Position numbers and translations under genes: made by a program
Shown: piece after piece, positions 12,601-23,882 of the stretch
How the letters are laid out: the number at the start of each line of letters is the position of its first letter
Numbering within the stretch: the stretch's first letter is position 1
Notes under the pieces: generated by a model
Told to the model about the DNA's origin: nothing
The model's database searches: none
Seen by the model: the letters and a program-made list of their open reading frames with translations, nothing else
Source: Zingiber officinale
Taxonomy: Eukaryota > Streptophyta > Magnoliopsida > Zingiberales > Zingiberaceae
Length of the DNA stretch: 64,000 bases
Assembly (NCBI RefSeq): GCF_018446385.1
Contig: NC_056003.1
Location: forward strand, 21,697,198 to 21,761,197
Direction: 5' to 3'

Positions 12601-12796
12601 TAAGGCAAGTAAACACATTGAGTGCAAGTACCACCTGATACGAGACATCGTAAAGCGAGGAGAAGTTGTTGTCGCCAAGATTGCATCAGAAGATAACCAG
12701 GCAGATCCTTTCACTAAAGCCCTTCTGGTGAGAGCTTTTGATGGGCATGTTGAGGGGATGAGGATCAGATATATGGCAGCATATATGACGGCATAG
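9614..12796 (+). pseudogene. copia pol: protease, integrase, RT, RNase H; many stops
   Basis: This is pol in canonical copia order. The aspartic protease has DTGATDHVC at 9713-9739. GAG-pre-integrase lies near 10135-10270 (LWHLRLGHINLSR, then CKSCLEEK). The integrase core follows with HSDLCGP, FTNDYSRY and LRSDRGGEY. RT covers about 11400-12270, with the catalytic YVDD at 11807-11818. RNase H covers about 12300-12700 (GYTDLDFQSD, EYVAASEA, YCDNSGAV, ADPFTKAL). In-frame stops are at 10625, 11363, 11543, 11546, 11681, 12281 and 12485. Most sit at codons where the family usually has Trp, Gln or Arg, as expected from C-to-T decay. Apart from these it is nearly co-linear, so inactivation is probably mostly by point mutation. 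Confidence 0.93.
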
Positions 12797-12803
12797 TCTT
12801 TTA

Positions 12804-12818
12804 GTATAAGTGGGAGAT
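12804..12818 (+). other. Polypurine tract
   Basis: A purine-rich run (AAGTGGGAGA) ends directly before the 3' LTR. The same tract precedes the LTR at 5517. It primes plus-strand DNA synthesis. Confidence 0.8.
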
Positions 12819-15029
12819 TGTTAAAATGTATACTAAAAGCCTAGCTTTTTGTATAAACATTTATTTTGAAATGAGAATCACATTGGTCAAATGTCTGCAT
12901 TTAGTTAAATGCAGTTGTCCATTTAATGTATATTGTAGATAACATGGTGTGTGGTGTCACACAGAAGATCATGTTATCAGTTCCTTATAAATTATAAATA
13001 GAAGCTCACAACCAAGATGGATTGGGACAAACCATTGGAATGGTTGTAGTGTAATTTGGTACTAATTTATCTTAACTATAAAATTACACTAGTACACTAT
13101 GTGTGTATAGAGTAGAATCATTTGAGGTTGTTCCTTTTATACTGACTGCATAAAAGAACAGAGCCTCTGTTATTATGGATGTGCGTACTCTTAATCCCGA
13201 TATAATAATAAGCACATGTACTTAGTAATTATTTCTTTAATTTATCAAAGGGTGAGATTTATTCGTTAAATCAATAGGCCCGATAAGTTGGGAAATAATA
13301 TTATTTATATGATGTGTTGTTGATTATAGAAGGAAACTGTGTCCTATTTATTAGGATGATAATGTCCCCTTGAGGAGCTCATAAAGATTGTCATGTAAAC
13401 CCTACAGGTGGACTTAGTTCCGACATGATAATGAAGTTGAGTGATATTAGTCTTGGAGCTAGATATTAATTAAGTGAGTTGTCAGTAACTCATTTAATTA
13501 ATGGACATTCGATATCTTAAACACAGGAAGATTAACGCACTCATGATAAGAAAGAGCCCATAATGTAATATGAGATTGGTGCAGTAGTTCAATAATAACT
13601 CTTTAGTGGCATGAGTTATTATTGATGAACTTGAGTTGGGTGTTCAGGTCGAATACAGGAAGCTCAAGCTCATTAGGAGGCCAAAACCAATTCCTCCTCT
13701 AAGTCCCTGTTATAGCCTCTATGTATAAAGTCTCGCATCCACCCAAGTTATCTTTATGGTCGGCTACATCCTTGTTTGGTGTCCAAGCAAGGGGCCGACC
13801 ACCCCTTGCTTGGTGCCCAAGCAAGGGGTTGGCCAAGATGAGTTTAAAAGTGGGTTTTGAATTTTTTTAAATCTTTCTTTTTGTAGCCATCTACAATATT
13901 TTAAAAGAGATATTTTAAATTTTAAAAATGTTTCTTTTTTGAAGCCATCAACATGGTTTTAAAAGAGAATTTTAAATTTTAAAAAATCTTTCCTTTTGTA
14001 GCCATCTACAATAGTTTAAAAGAGAGATTTTATTTTTGTTAAAACTTTCCTTTTTTGTAACCATGATTTAAAAGAGAGGCTTTAATTTTAAAAATCTTTC
14101 CTTATTTAGCCATCTATAATATTTAAAAGAGGAAATTTTAATTTTAAAACTTTCCTTTTATAGCCATCTATAATAGGAAATTTAAAAGAGAGATTTTAGT
14201 TGTTGTTAAAATCTTTCCTTTTTAGACATTACCAAGGATTATAAAAGAGGATAGACGATGTCTTAGAGGAAATAATCATCTACACAATTTCTATTCCTCT
14301 TATATTCTCCTTGTGGTCGACCCCTTCATATTCTTATTCTCCCCTTGCTTTCTCACCTAAGGCCAGCGGCATCAAGAGGCTTCAACCATCTTATGACTGG
14401 CAGATTGCAAGGAAGAAAGAAGAACAAGAGATGGTGTTCCTAGCTTTGATCCCTTGGTGGCCGAAAGTCTTGGAAGAAAGAATTACTTAGGTGGTTTTTG
14501 CATCTTGGTAGATCATCGCTCACACGACGTCCAAGAGGAGGAGAGGAATATAGTAGAAGATCAAGAGGTCTTTAAGCTACAAAGAAAGATATAACTAGTT
14601 AATTATTTCCGTTGTGTACTAGTTTATTTTTCCTTTGTATGGATCCTGAAGTACAAACACAAGAGGCTAGCGATTTTGTGCTTTGATTGAGGTCTCTGTA
14701 GTTTAATCTAGGGTTTACTGTAAGGAGTTTAAATATTCAATTTCTTTGAAAGGCTTTGACTATGAAGTGGTGGATGATCCCATACCCAAGAAGGCCGAGT
14801 GCCTCGCCAACGACCTGGAAGTCAATCCTTGAAATAGATATTTAATCAACTTCTGTAATATGGTTTAACTTCTGATGAACACATGAGTTGAATTTGGATT
14901 AATAATGTTAAGTTTCGTTTGCAATCCAAGTTTAACTTCTGAAAAGTACATGGGTTGCTAGGAAAAATTCTGTGCTCGTATAAATTTTTGTACAGGGGAA
15001 ATAGAATGGAATTTCGAGTAGTGCCAACA
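12819..15029 (+). repeat. 3' LTR (2211 bp)
   Basis: This is the partner of 5517-7727, with identical length and scattered substitutions. It keeps the U3 hairpin at 13590-13624 and a better TATA box (GTATAAAG near 13723). It ends in CCAACA; the right flank begins TTTAA. No left partner of a TTTAA target duplication can be checked, because the left end of the chained locus is outside the window. Confidence 0.93.
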
Positions 15030-15435
15030 TTTAAAACACATGTAGCATTAAAAATTTGGTTTGGTGAAAAGTGAGACGTGCTCAAATGTCAATGTCACAC
15101 AACCAAATCATTGTAATGGGACTTCAATTCAGGAGTAGTTCAAACGTGAAGGTGTCTCTTAGATACATTTTGAACTTTATGTAGTTTTTTAGATTATTAA
15201 TATAGTTTTGTATGTTTAATGTTATTTTAACAATATAAATACATTTGTTGCAAAGAATTGTTATTTAGAGTTTGTTGTTTTGGATTTTTAAAATTGTTTC
15301 TTCACTAGCCATGATGTTGAGTTCATTTTTTTAGAGCCATAGTTGCTATTTTTTCGTTGTCTTTGATGGAAAAGAACATTCATGCTTTGTCAAAGTGTAT
15401 ATGGGTTCAAATCTTTAGTGCTTCAATGATATATT
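15030..15435. other. Short flank between two elements, no gene
   Basis: AT-rich sequence with no open frame, RNA gene or repeat that I recognise. It is probably older host DNA or worn transposon DNA. Confidence 0.5.
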
Positions 15436-17291
15436 TGTTGGGATATGCTCGATACAATGTGTGCTAAAACATATTTTGTAAACATGCGCAACAAAAAAAA
15501 ACAATAATAATTCTAAATTATTACATCACATACACTACACACATACAAGGATACAACATGTCAAACATGATAGCTTAATTAAATTTTTACGGAAAGTAAA
15601 TTTACGCTAGTTGTACCTTATGGATGACCTGTAACGAGAAGGGCATCAACCATAGTGATGTTGTCGAACCTCGCCTCTATTCGTATCCATGTCAAGCTCC
15701 TCAAAACAACTCCTTGAATACAAGACTCTCTTTCGGATGTTACTAGCCACAAGCGAAGAAGAGGGATCAAGAGGAAGAGAAAGAGAAGCACACAAGGAAA
15801 TGATTTCTTCCTTGTGGTGGTCACGACAACAAGGGGAAGGGCTTCCCCTTGTTGGTGGCAGTAAAGAGAGAGGGGAGAGGGAGAGGAGAAGAGAGATTAG
15901 GTTAAGGTTTTCTAAAAACCTTATAAGCCAATTAATGATCTCATGTGTTTAATTTTCTCTCAACCATATTAGTATATAGCCTTCATTAATGAGTTGGATT
16001 AGAAAGTCCAAATCCAACCCATTATCCATTAACCAAAAATTAACCCATTAACCTCTTAGTTTTATTCACAACTAAACCAAGTTGGTTTATGACTAATTCA
16101 TGATTAAACCAAATATGATCCAACTCTTCCCTAAAAGATGTGGCACATCCGCGCTTTCATTGTGATAAATATTTCCACATTTGTCTTATGTATGATCTAA
16201 CCAAACATTTATCTTTTGATCTAAGAATCTTATTTTTTAACTTATTTTACGTCTTTTAGAGACTCGTTAGTGCATGTGACCCAATAGGTTCCTGGTTTAT
16301 CTTGGTCATCTATAATTAACTACTTAGTTATAGAACGATCATGAGTGACACCTAATATTATATCATGATCCCCAATTAGTCGGAAAATCATAGTTGATCT
16401 TAGAATTAATTCTAAACCCTTTAGTAGCTATAGTGAGTCGTGCCTCGTTCCTTTCACTCATCTTATACCCACTTGGTTCAGGACATAATCTATGTCTTGT
16501 TCCCACTAGGCTGACTACGTCACACCTAGCCCAATTAATACTTTCTCGTTCTATGGATTCAAATTACTCATACATGTGTACAAGAGTCTCACACTCTTAA
16601 CATGTGATGCTTTGGCCAAAGACTTTGAGTAATAATCCTAACGAGTGGCCATAGGGTATACGTCTCCTCACAAGGAGCAGTGAATCCTATATGGACTATC
16701 CAAATACCTTCAGACACTTCAACTTATACTCAATCATCTCGGGTTCATACCTCAGTGAGATGCTTGCTTAAGATGTCAAAGTATAAGTCTTCATGACTAA
16801 GATGACTTGTATACCTCAAGTCGAAGGAAACTTGCACTCGTGCTACAGTAAGAACTTCACAGACATATCTATATATATGTAGAGAACCATATAAAGTCTT
16901 ACAGCGAGTCACTCCAATGAACTAGTTACTATAACCAGCATCTACGTTTAAATCTCGACATCCCAATGTCTCCATCCAATGAGAAAATAACTGCTTGGCC
17001 GAACTAAGGAGTATAACCCATGCTGGTCTTATAGAATTGATGGTATCCGAATACATCAATTTGACGACTAGGGAAATTTCAACATATTCATAATTGTACA
17101 TGTAGAGATAATCACTACCTGCGATCCAATCACAAATTTTCTCATGCTATGAATTATATTATGGGCACTCGGTAAATGAGTTTAAGACAATCAAACATAT
17201 AATATGCACTCAAATAGTGAGTCTATACTTATCAAATAAATAGAAAACAACTGTAAGGTGATTGCCTTCGGACATCCCTCAAATTTTAACA
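15436..17291 (-). repeat. 3' LTR of the palindromic copia element (1856 bp)
   Basis: Read on the minus strand it starts TGTTAAAATTTGAGGG and ends CCAACA. A polypurine tract (AAGTGGGAG on the minus strand) abuts it at 17292-17300. A GA-rich stretch lies at 15755-15895. Open frames inside are short and unsupported. Confidence 0.85.
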
Positions 17292-18149
17292 CTCCCACTT
17301 AGCCTAAACTCATCATCATGGTGTCCTAAACTATAAGCACAGATGTGACTCTCAAACTTGCTTTGTGATAGAGCCTTTGTCAAGGGATCCGATAGATTCC
17401 TTTCAATGGAAATTTTCTCGAATTGTATTTCTTTCTTACTAACGATCTCCCTGATTAGATAATAATGGTGAAGCACATGTTTTGATCATTGATGAGACCT
17501 CGGTTCCTTTGCTTGCGCAATGGCTCCAGTGTTGTCGCAGTAAACAGGTAATGCTTCAACAATGGATGGAACCACTCCAAGTTCAGTAACAAACTTCTTG
17601 ATCCAAACCACTTCCTTTGCTGCTTCCGAATCTGCAATGTATTCCGCCTCACAAGTAGAATCTGCAACAGTGTCTTGGTTGGAACTTTTTCAACTAACTA
17701 TGCCTCCACTTAATATGAATATGAATCTAGACTGAGACTTAGAGTCATCCTTGTTTGTATGGAAACTAACATATGTATATCCGCGTATGGTCATATCACT
17801 ATCTCCATAAACTAAGAACATATCCTTAATTCTTCTTAAGCACTTAAGGATCATCTTGACAACCACCCAATGATCTATTCTTGGATCAGATTGTAATCTG
17901 CTCGTAACACTCAGAACATATGATACATCAGGTCTTGTATATAACATAACATGAATGATAGATCCTATTGTGAACGCATAAGGTATCTTATCCATGCAAA
18001 TCCTCTCGTCTTTTTGCGTGGGCACATAGACTTCGAAAGTTGAATTTCATGCCTTATAGGTATGAAACCTTTCTTGGATTCAAACATGCTAAATCATTTT
18101 AGCACTCTGTCTATATATGTCGATTGTAAAAGACCAAGCAACCTTTCTT
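17279..18149 (-). pseudogene. copia RT/RNase H remnant (left arm of inverted repeat)
   Basis: This is decayed C-terminal copia pol. Reading leftward there is the end of RT with TRPDVSYVLSVTSRLQSDP and HWVVVKMILKCLRR (about 17800-17950). RNase H follows with the MFLVYG and YTYVSFHTNKDDSKS region and an EAEYIAD-like segment. The tail YYLIREIVSKKEIQFEKIS and DPLTKALSQSKFESH ends near 17290. Stops and frame changes break it into three pieces. The coding strand identifies element orientation as minus. The same sequence is mirrored on the plus strand from 18175. Confidence 0.85.
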
Positions 18150-18962
18150 GGATTCCCAAATCTATAGAGATAGATAAAAAAGGTTGTTTGGTCTTTCACA
18201 GTCGACATATATAGATAGAGTGATAAAACGGTTTAGTATGTCTAAATCCAAAAAGGTTTCATACCTATGAGGCATGGAATTCAGCTTTCAAAGTCTATAT
18301 GCCCATGCACAGAAGACGAGAGGATTTGCATGGATAAGATACCTTATACATGTTAGGACCTTCGGATGCGGCTAGAGAGGGGGGGTGTGAATAGCCGACC
18401 CCAATTTTGCTTTTCTTCCTACGAATTAGGTTAGCGCAGCGGAAATAAAATAATAGAAACGAGAACGAGAAGATCAAACCTTAGACGCAGCGATGTAACG
18501 AGGTTCGGAGATGATACTCCTACTCCTCGGCGTATCCGTAAGGTGGACGAAGCCTATCAATCCGTCGGTGGATGAAACCCCGGATAACCGGCTAATATGA
18601 ACTCCTTCTGGGTGGAGAAACCTTACCACAAAGTCTTTGCAACAGCAAAACAGAGGAGTACAACAATAGAGGAAACAAACAAGAACAATAGAAATTGTAA
18701 ACACACTTGCTTGCCTTCTCGTCGGAGTCCGTAGATGAAGCAGCAGCTAGAAAACCAGCACGAAGCTCACGCGAAGCTTCAGCAAACCGAGAGCTCAGCA
18801 AAGCTCAAGAGGAAGAAGAAGAATTAGCAGAAGCAGTTCTTTCAGTGTTCTCTTTCGTTCTTCACTGTAGAGGCCTTATATCATCTGGTATCTCCCTGCA
18901 ACCTGCGAAGAAGAACAGACGAAAATAGACGAAGCAGTGATAGCCGTTGTGTCGCAACGACT

Positions 18963-19302
18963 AGGCCTGGACCGATCAGGCACACTCCTGATCGGTCCAG
19001 GAGTGTCCTGATCGGTCTTGGGACCGATCAGGCCTTAGGTTGATCGGTCCCCAGACCGATCAGCCAACTCTCACAGAGAGTTGGCCTCGTCTCTGATCGG
19101 TCTGTGGACCGATCAGGACTCAGGTGGATCGGTCCACAGACCGATCCCCCCTCTTTCTTCTCCCGATCTTATTCGCTTCTGATCGGTCACCAGACCGATC
19201 AGGTAATTCACATAAACACACTATTTGGTTACTGATCGGTCACCAGACCGATCAGTCAACCAGCGTATCACTGGATCGGTCACCAGACCGATCCAGGTTT
19301 AG
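18963..19302. repeat. Array of GATCGGTC/GACCGATC palindromic words
   Basis: About eight imperfect units each contain GATCGGTC, a 2-6 base gap (often CACCA or CACA), then GACCGATC, so each unit is a short inverted repeat. Spacing between units is irregular. Palindromic word arrays are a described feature of Sirevirus LTRs. Confidence 0.9.
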
Positions 19303-19336
19303 AGCTCCCAGCCCTAAACCCTACCTAGTCCAAAGA

Positions 19337-19672
19337 ATGAGCTACCGAGCCCTCTCCGACTTCGTCCGGTCCAGAGAACGAGCTACCGAGCCCTCTCTGA
19401 CCTAGTCCGGAGAACGAGTTACCGAGCCCTCTTCGACTTCGTCCGGTCCAAAGAACGAGCTACCGAGCCCTCTCTGACCTAGTCCAGAGAACGAGCTACC
19501 GAGCCCTCTCCGACTTCGTCCGGTCCAGAGAACGAGCTACCGAGCCCTCTCTGACCTAGTCCGAAGAACGAGCTACCGAGCCCTCTCCGACTCCATCCGG
19601 TCCAGAGAACGAGCTACCGAACCCTCTCTGACCTAGTCCGGAGAACGAGCTGCCGAGCCCTCTCCGACTTCG
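19337..19672. repeat. Tandem array with GAGCTACCGAGCCCTCTC core
   Basis: About nine copies of a unit holding GAGCTACCGAGCCCTCTC alternate between two spacer types (ACTTCGTCCGGTCC and TGACCTAGTCC). The spacing is about 36 and 41 bp in turn, giving a higher-order period near 77 bp. Confidence 0.88.
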
Positions 19673-19673
19673 C

Positions 19674-19910
19674 AAGCCAAGCTTCCATACTTGGACTTTT
19701 CCCGTGTCAAGCTCCCTGCTTGGACTTTTCCGTGCCAAGTCTCCATACTTGGAATTTTCCGTGCCAAGTCTCCATAGTTGGACTTTTCCCGTGCCAAGTC
19801 TCCATACTTGGACTTTTCCCGTGCCAAGCTCCCTGCTTGGACTTTTCCGTGCCAAGTCTCCATACTTGGACTTTTCCCGTGCCAAGCTCCCTGCTTGGAC
19901 TTTTCCCGAA
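19674..19910. repeat. Tandem array of a 28-30-bp unit with CCAAG...CTTGG
   Basis: Eight copies of a unit of 28-30 bp occur in two versions: CCAAGTCTCCATACTTGG and CCAAGCTCCCTGCTTGG, each followed by ACTTTTCC(C)GTG. Each unit is itself a small inverted repeat. The periodic open frame this creates on both strands is a by-product. Confidence 0.9.
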
Positions 19911-20009
19911 TCAGGTCAATTCAAGTCGGGTCAACCAGGTTAACCTTGACCAAAGATTGCACCCATAATCTCCCAAGTTTGTATCCTTGTCAAACATCAA
20001 GATACAACT

Positions 20010-20108
20010 TCAACTTCTCTATTCTCGTCAAACATCAGAATAGAACTTTTCTATTCTCGTCAAGCATCAGAATAGAACTTTTCTATTCTCGTCAAACATC
20101 AAAATACA
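20010..20108. repeat. Short tandem array, about 31-bp unit
   Basis: Three to four copies of a unit containing TTCTCGTCAAACATCA(G/A)AAT occur in a row near the forward end of the solo LTR. Confidence 0.8.
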
Positions 20109-20836
20109 ACTCGAGTCAGGTCAACTCGAGTCAGGTCAACCAGGTCAACCTTGACCTAAGGTTGCACCAACAATACATCCGCAATAGAATCTATCATGTA
20201 TGTTATGTTATGTACAAGACCTAATGTATCATATGCTCTGAGTGTTACAAGCAAATACCAGTCTAATCCAGGAATAGATCATTGGGTGGTTGCCAAGATG
20301 ATCCTTAAGTACTTAAGAAGAACTAAGGATATGTTCTTAGTTTATAGAGATGGTGATATGACTATACGCGGATATATAGATGTTAGTTTCAGACAAACAA
20401 GGATGACTCCAAGTCCTAGTCTGGATTCATATTCATATTAATGGAGGTGCAGTTAGTTGGAAAAGTTCTAAGCAAGATACTATTGCAGATTCTACCTGTG
20501 AGGTGGAATACATTGCAGATTTGGAAGTAGCAAAAGAAACGGTTTGGATCAAGAAGTTCACTACTAAACTTGGAGTGGTTCCATCCATTGTTGAAGCATT
20601 ACCTGTTTACTGCGACAACACTGGAGCCATTGCATAAGCAAAGGAACCGAGGTCTTATCAGCGATCAAAACATGTGCTCACCGTTATCATTTGATTAGGG
20701 AGATCATTAGTAGGAAAGAAATACACTTTGAGAAAATTTCCACTGAAAGGAATCTAGTGGATTTTTGACAAAGGCTCTACCACAAAGTAAGTTTGAGAGT
20801 CACATCTGTGCTTACGGTTTAGGACACCGCGCCTTA

Positions 20837-21530
20837 CAGTTTTTTCTATTTATTTGATAAGTATAAATTCACTATTTGAGTTCACATTATATGTTTGATT
20901 GTCTTAAACTCATTTACTAAATATCCGTAATATAATTCATAGCATGAGAGAATTTGTGATTGGATCACAATTAGTGATTATCTTTACATGTGTAATTATG
21001 AAAATATTAAAAATTTTCTAGTCGTCAAATTGATGTATTCGGACACCATCAATTCTATAAGACTAACACGGGTTATACTCCTTGGTTTAGCTAAGCAGCT
21101 ATTTTCTCACTAGCTGGAGACATTGGGATGTCGAGAGTTAAACGTGGATACTGATTATGGTAACTAGTTCATTGGAGTGACTCACTGTAAGACTTCATAT
21201 GGTTCTCTACATATCAGTGAAAAAAACAACTGCTTGGCCGAACCAAGGAGTATAACCTGTGCTAGTCTTACAGAATTGATGGTATCCGAATACATCAATT
21301 CGATGACTAGGGAAATTTCAATATATTCATAATTACACATGTAGAGATAATCACTAGTTGCGATCCAATCACAAATTCTCTTATGCTATGAATTATATTA
21401 TAGATATTCAGTAAATGAGTTTAAAACAATCAAACATATAATATGTACTCAAATAGTGAATCTATACTTATCAAATAAATAGAAAAAAATCATAAGGCGA
21501 TTACCTTAGGACATCCCTCAAATTCTAATA
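20837..21530. repeat. Inverted pair of copia LTR fragments
   Basis: 20837-21215 is a plus-strand copy of part of the LTR at 15436-17291 (matching about 17257 down to 16876). 21229-21530 is a minus-strand copy of the LTR start (matching 16989-17291). The two overlap in content, so they form an inverted repeat of roughly 230 bp per arm across a spacer near 21120-21228. Confidence 0.8.
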
Positions 21531-22981
21531 ATATGAAGCTTCCCCTTGTTGGCGGCCTACCACTAAGTGCCTAAATGCTTAATCTACCACTAAGTTGTAG
21601 GATCGATGATGTGCTAGAGGGGGGTGAATAATACTCATGGCTAATTTGTTCATTTATCGAAAAACATAAAGTAAGAAGGTAGTGGAATAAAGAAAGACAC
21701 AAAAGCAATCGCTAACACGATTTCTTTTACTTGGTTCAGAGCCTGTGACTACTCCTACTCTAAGACTCATGATCGTTGATCGCTTTCGATGGACAATCAC
21801 TAATAGCTCGAAAATTCTTTACAATTAAGCAATTACAAGTACAAAACTAAATAAAGTATATCGACAATATAAGGATGAGTAAAAGAGTCGTCAATTGTCG
21901 AAGTAGTAGTTGAGCATTGTTGAAGCATTTCAGAGCAACACACAAAAGCGCAAGTAGTCTAATTTTTGGTGTAACTGAAGTGCTGGATGAAACCCCTTTT
22001 TATAGCCTCTTCAAACCTGATCTAGATCCTCTGATCTCAGGATCAAGTTTTAACTCGACCCGGATCGGTCGATCGATCCTCAAGTTCGGTCGACCGAACC
22101 TATTGAATCCTCCCGGCCTTCCGTCTAGATGCAACCTCTTCGAATAACACCTTCGTTCGGTCGATCGATCTCGTCGTTTGGTCGACCGATCAGCTGATGA
22201 TATTCACCTCATCCAATCCGATCAACCCGGCTCGACTGAGTCTCTATCTATCCTCGGTTTGGACGACCGATCCCGAGGTTCGGTCAACCGATCCCTCGAT
22301 CGAACCCAGTCTGATATCTGGAAATCTGATCCTCCTATACTAGGTACAGTTGATCGATTTGGTCGTTCGGTCGATCGATCAAGGCTAAGTCCGACCCTAC
22401 AAAATTTGTTAGTTTCCTGCAAAACAAAGTTAGACAAATAGCAATTAATATGTAACTAAATAACTTGATAGTCTTCAGACTATCCGGTTCTGACTTTGGA
22501 TTTCCTCCTGAAACCCTAGGTCGAACCAACGCATATTGTTCCCTAATCGGGGAACACACCCTTACATACTCCTCTCAGGAGAAATTACTTGTTGCCAGAC
22601 ATGTCCTCCAGACCGACTGAACTTTTTCTCAGCGCTTGAGACTTCAGGTCTTCATGTTAGACGCCCGCTCCATGACCCGTCCAGACTTCTACCTGCTCCG
22701 CGACCACCAGGGTTTTCACCTAGAGTCCCTGACTCTAGGATTTTGCCCAAAGCGCTTGACCCGCCAAGACTTTTCGCCTAGGGTTACCACCCCCTAGGAC
22801 CTAGGGTTACCTCCCCATAGGATTTTCTATAACCTAGGGTTACCACCCCCTAGGACATAAGGTTATCTCCCCCTAGGGTTTTCCATAACCTAGGGTTACC
22901 ACCCCTTAGGATTTTCCACCTGCCTAGAATCTATTAAGACTTTTGCCTAAGACAACGTAGGACTTTCCTGCAAGCTCAATC

Positions 22982-23882
22982 TATTGGGATCCATTGGCCA
23001 GCTAGAAGGGGGGGTTGAATAACTCTGCATAATTAAAAAGAAACGAACCCTTCTCGAACTTAAAAGAACACTTGCATAAAATGAAATAAAGAAATAAACT
23101 AATAGACGAGGCTCACGGATTTTACTTGGTTACAATCGGGGAGGTTGTTAATCCAAGGAAATGAATCACACTAAGTATCTCCTTCAAGCGGAGAAGCCTC
23201 TTACAGCAGTGAAAGCACAAAAAGATGAAGCTAAACTAACAAAGTGAAACGCACAAGTGTTGGAACTCAAATTGCTTGCTTGTTGTTAACCTTCTGGACT
23301 AAGGCTGTATTTATAGCCTTGGTCGGGGCACCTAAAAGGGTTCCAGGGGCCTGGAGTGGGATAGATTTCTATCCCCGACATAACGGTCAACGTCCACTTC
23401 GATGATGACAAAAGTCGGTTCCGGGAGCTCGGACTCCGAGCGTCCGGAATGGGTCCGGGCGCCCGAACCCTCAAAGTCAACCCCGTTGACATTTTTTGAT
23501 CCAGGCCCTCTGCTCCGGTGTTGCTCGCCTTGGTTCGGATCTTACGCTTCGGCTCCGCTCGCTTAGGTGATTTTGGCCAACTGAAATAAGACTCACCCGA
23601 ACCCAATTTTGGCCTTCTCCTCGAGCAGACTTTCGCTCCCGCTTCTCGTCCCTTGAATGGCGCGTACGTTCTTCTCATCCAGCAGTGTACTCTTCCGCGA
23701 CTCCTCTTCCCTCAGACGCACTGAGCCCGTTAGCTCTCTCCCGTGACGTCCTTCTCGCTAGCCGCGTCTTCCGCTCGACTTCCTCTGCTCCTAAGCTCCT
23801 GCACACTTAGACACAGGAATCAAAACCAACAATACCTAACTTAACTTGTTTGATCACATCAAAACAACCTTGGGGTCCAATA
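22982..23882 (-). repeat. 3' LTR of gag-only element (901 bp)
   Basis: The ends are worn: the forward start is TATTGG for TGTTGG and the end is CCAATA for CCAACA. A TATA box lies in a dyad at 23301-23320 (AAGGCTGTATTTATAGCCTT). GGGCGCCC-type words occur near 23440-23470. The strip after it (ATCTCCCCCTTC) is a polypurine tract on the minus strand. Confidence 0.88.

Larger units (their letters stand above)
5517..15029 (+). mobile_element. Full-length Ty1/copia element, decayed (Angela/Tork-like)
   Basis: This is a 9.5-kb copia retrotransposon: LTR 5517-7727, primer site 7730-7741, untranslated leader to 8837, gag 8838-9598, pol 9614-12796, polypurine tract, LTR 12819-15029. Both LTRs are 2211 bp long with TGTTAA...CCAACA ends. 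Domain order (protease, integrase, RT, RNase H) is diagnostic of Ty1/copia. LTR length, primer site and gag start (MAFKPLA) suggest the Angela/Tork branch; this needs a phylogeny. The left LTR is also the 3' LTR of the fragment at 4894-5516, so the locus is a chain of two elements joined by one LTR. Multiple stops and one frameshift make it non-autonomous today. Confidence 0.92.
18351..20172 (-). mobile_element. Solo LTR, Sirevirus-like, with internal repeat arrays (1822 bp)
   Basis: TGTTAGG...CCAACA termini are flanked on both sides by ATACA (18346-18350 and 20173-20177), a perfect 5-bp target duplication inside a copia RT remnant. There is no primer site, gag or pol, so it is a solo LTR or an LTR-only element. 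The forward-strand start (GAGAGGGGGGGTGTGAATAG) is the inverse of the ATTCACCCCCC-type end seen in the other Sirevirus-like LTRs here, so the sense strand is minus. It contains four successive local repeat arrays, listed separately. Confidence 0.88.
18175..20836 (+). pseudogene. copia RT/RNase H remnant (right arm, split by insertion)
   Basis: This is a plus-strand copy of the sequence at about 17320-18149: 18175-18350, then 20173-20836 after removing the inserted solo LTR. The two arms are about 830 bp each and separated by a 25-bp spacer (18150-18174). Recognisable coding pieces are MLCTRPNVSYALSVTSKYQS, HWVVAKMILKYLRRTKDMF and a broken RNase H end near 20460-20790. The pair differ by many substitutions, so the duplication is old. 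After 20836 about 65 bp (polypurine tract and LTR start) are missing, and LTR sequence follows. Confidence 0.82.
15436..21530 (-). mobile_element. Rearranged, partly palindromic Ty1/copia element
   Basis: This minus-strand copia element has a complete 3' LTR at 15436-17291 and RNase H/RT sequence at 17279-18149. From 18175 the same RT/RNase H sequence reappears on the plus strand, followed by a plus-strand LTR piece to about 21215. About 300 bp of minus-strand LTR start then closes the element at 21530. Flanks are ATATT (15431-15435) and ATATG (21531-21535), a 4-of-5 match consistent with one target duplication around the whole structure. The plus-strand arm is interrupted by a solo LTR (18351-20172). 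Gag, protease and integrase are absent. The lineage differs from the element at 5517-15029. Confidence 0.75.

Noticed and set aside
19556..19885. 109-codon minus-strand frame with a repeated peptide, and overlapping plus-strand frames
   Set aside because: Periodic frames arise from the tandem DNA repeat in several frames on both strands. There is no start context or homologue.
19674..19910. Evenly spaced direct repeats that look CRISPR-like
   Set aside because: The units are contiguous with no unique spacers, lie in a plant LTR with a target duplication, and there are no cas genes.
23286..23678. 130-codon frame across a gag-only LTR, with similar frames at 36380-36733 and 39620-39916
   Set aside because: It spans TATA, U3 and repeat words of the LTR and is antisense or frame-shifted between copies, so it is non-coding LTR sequence.
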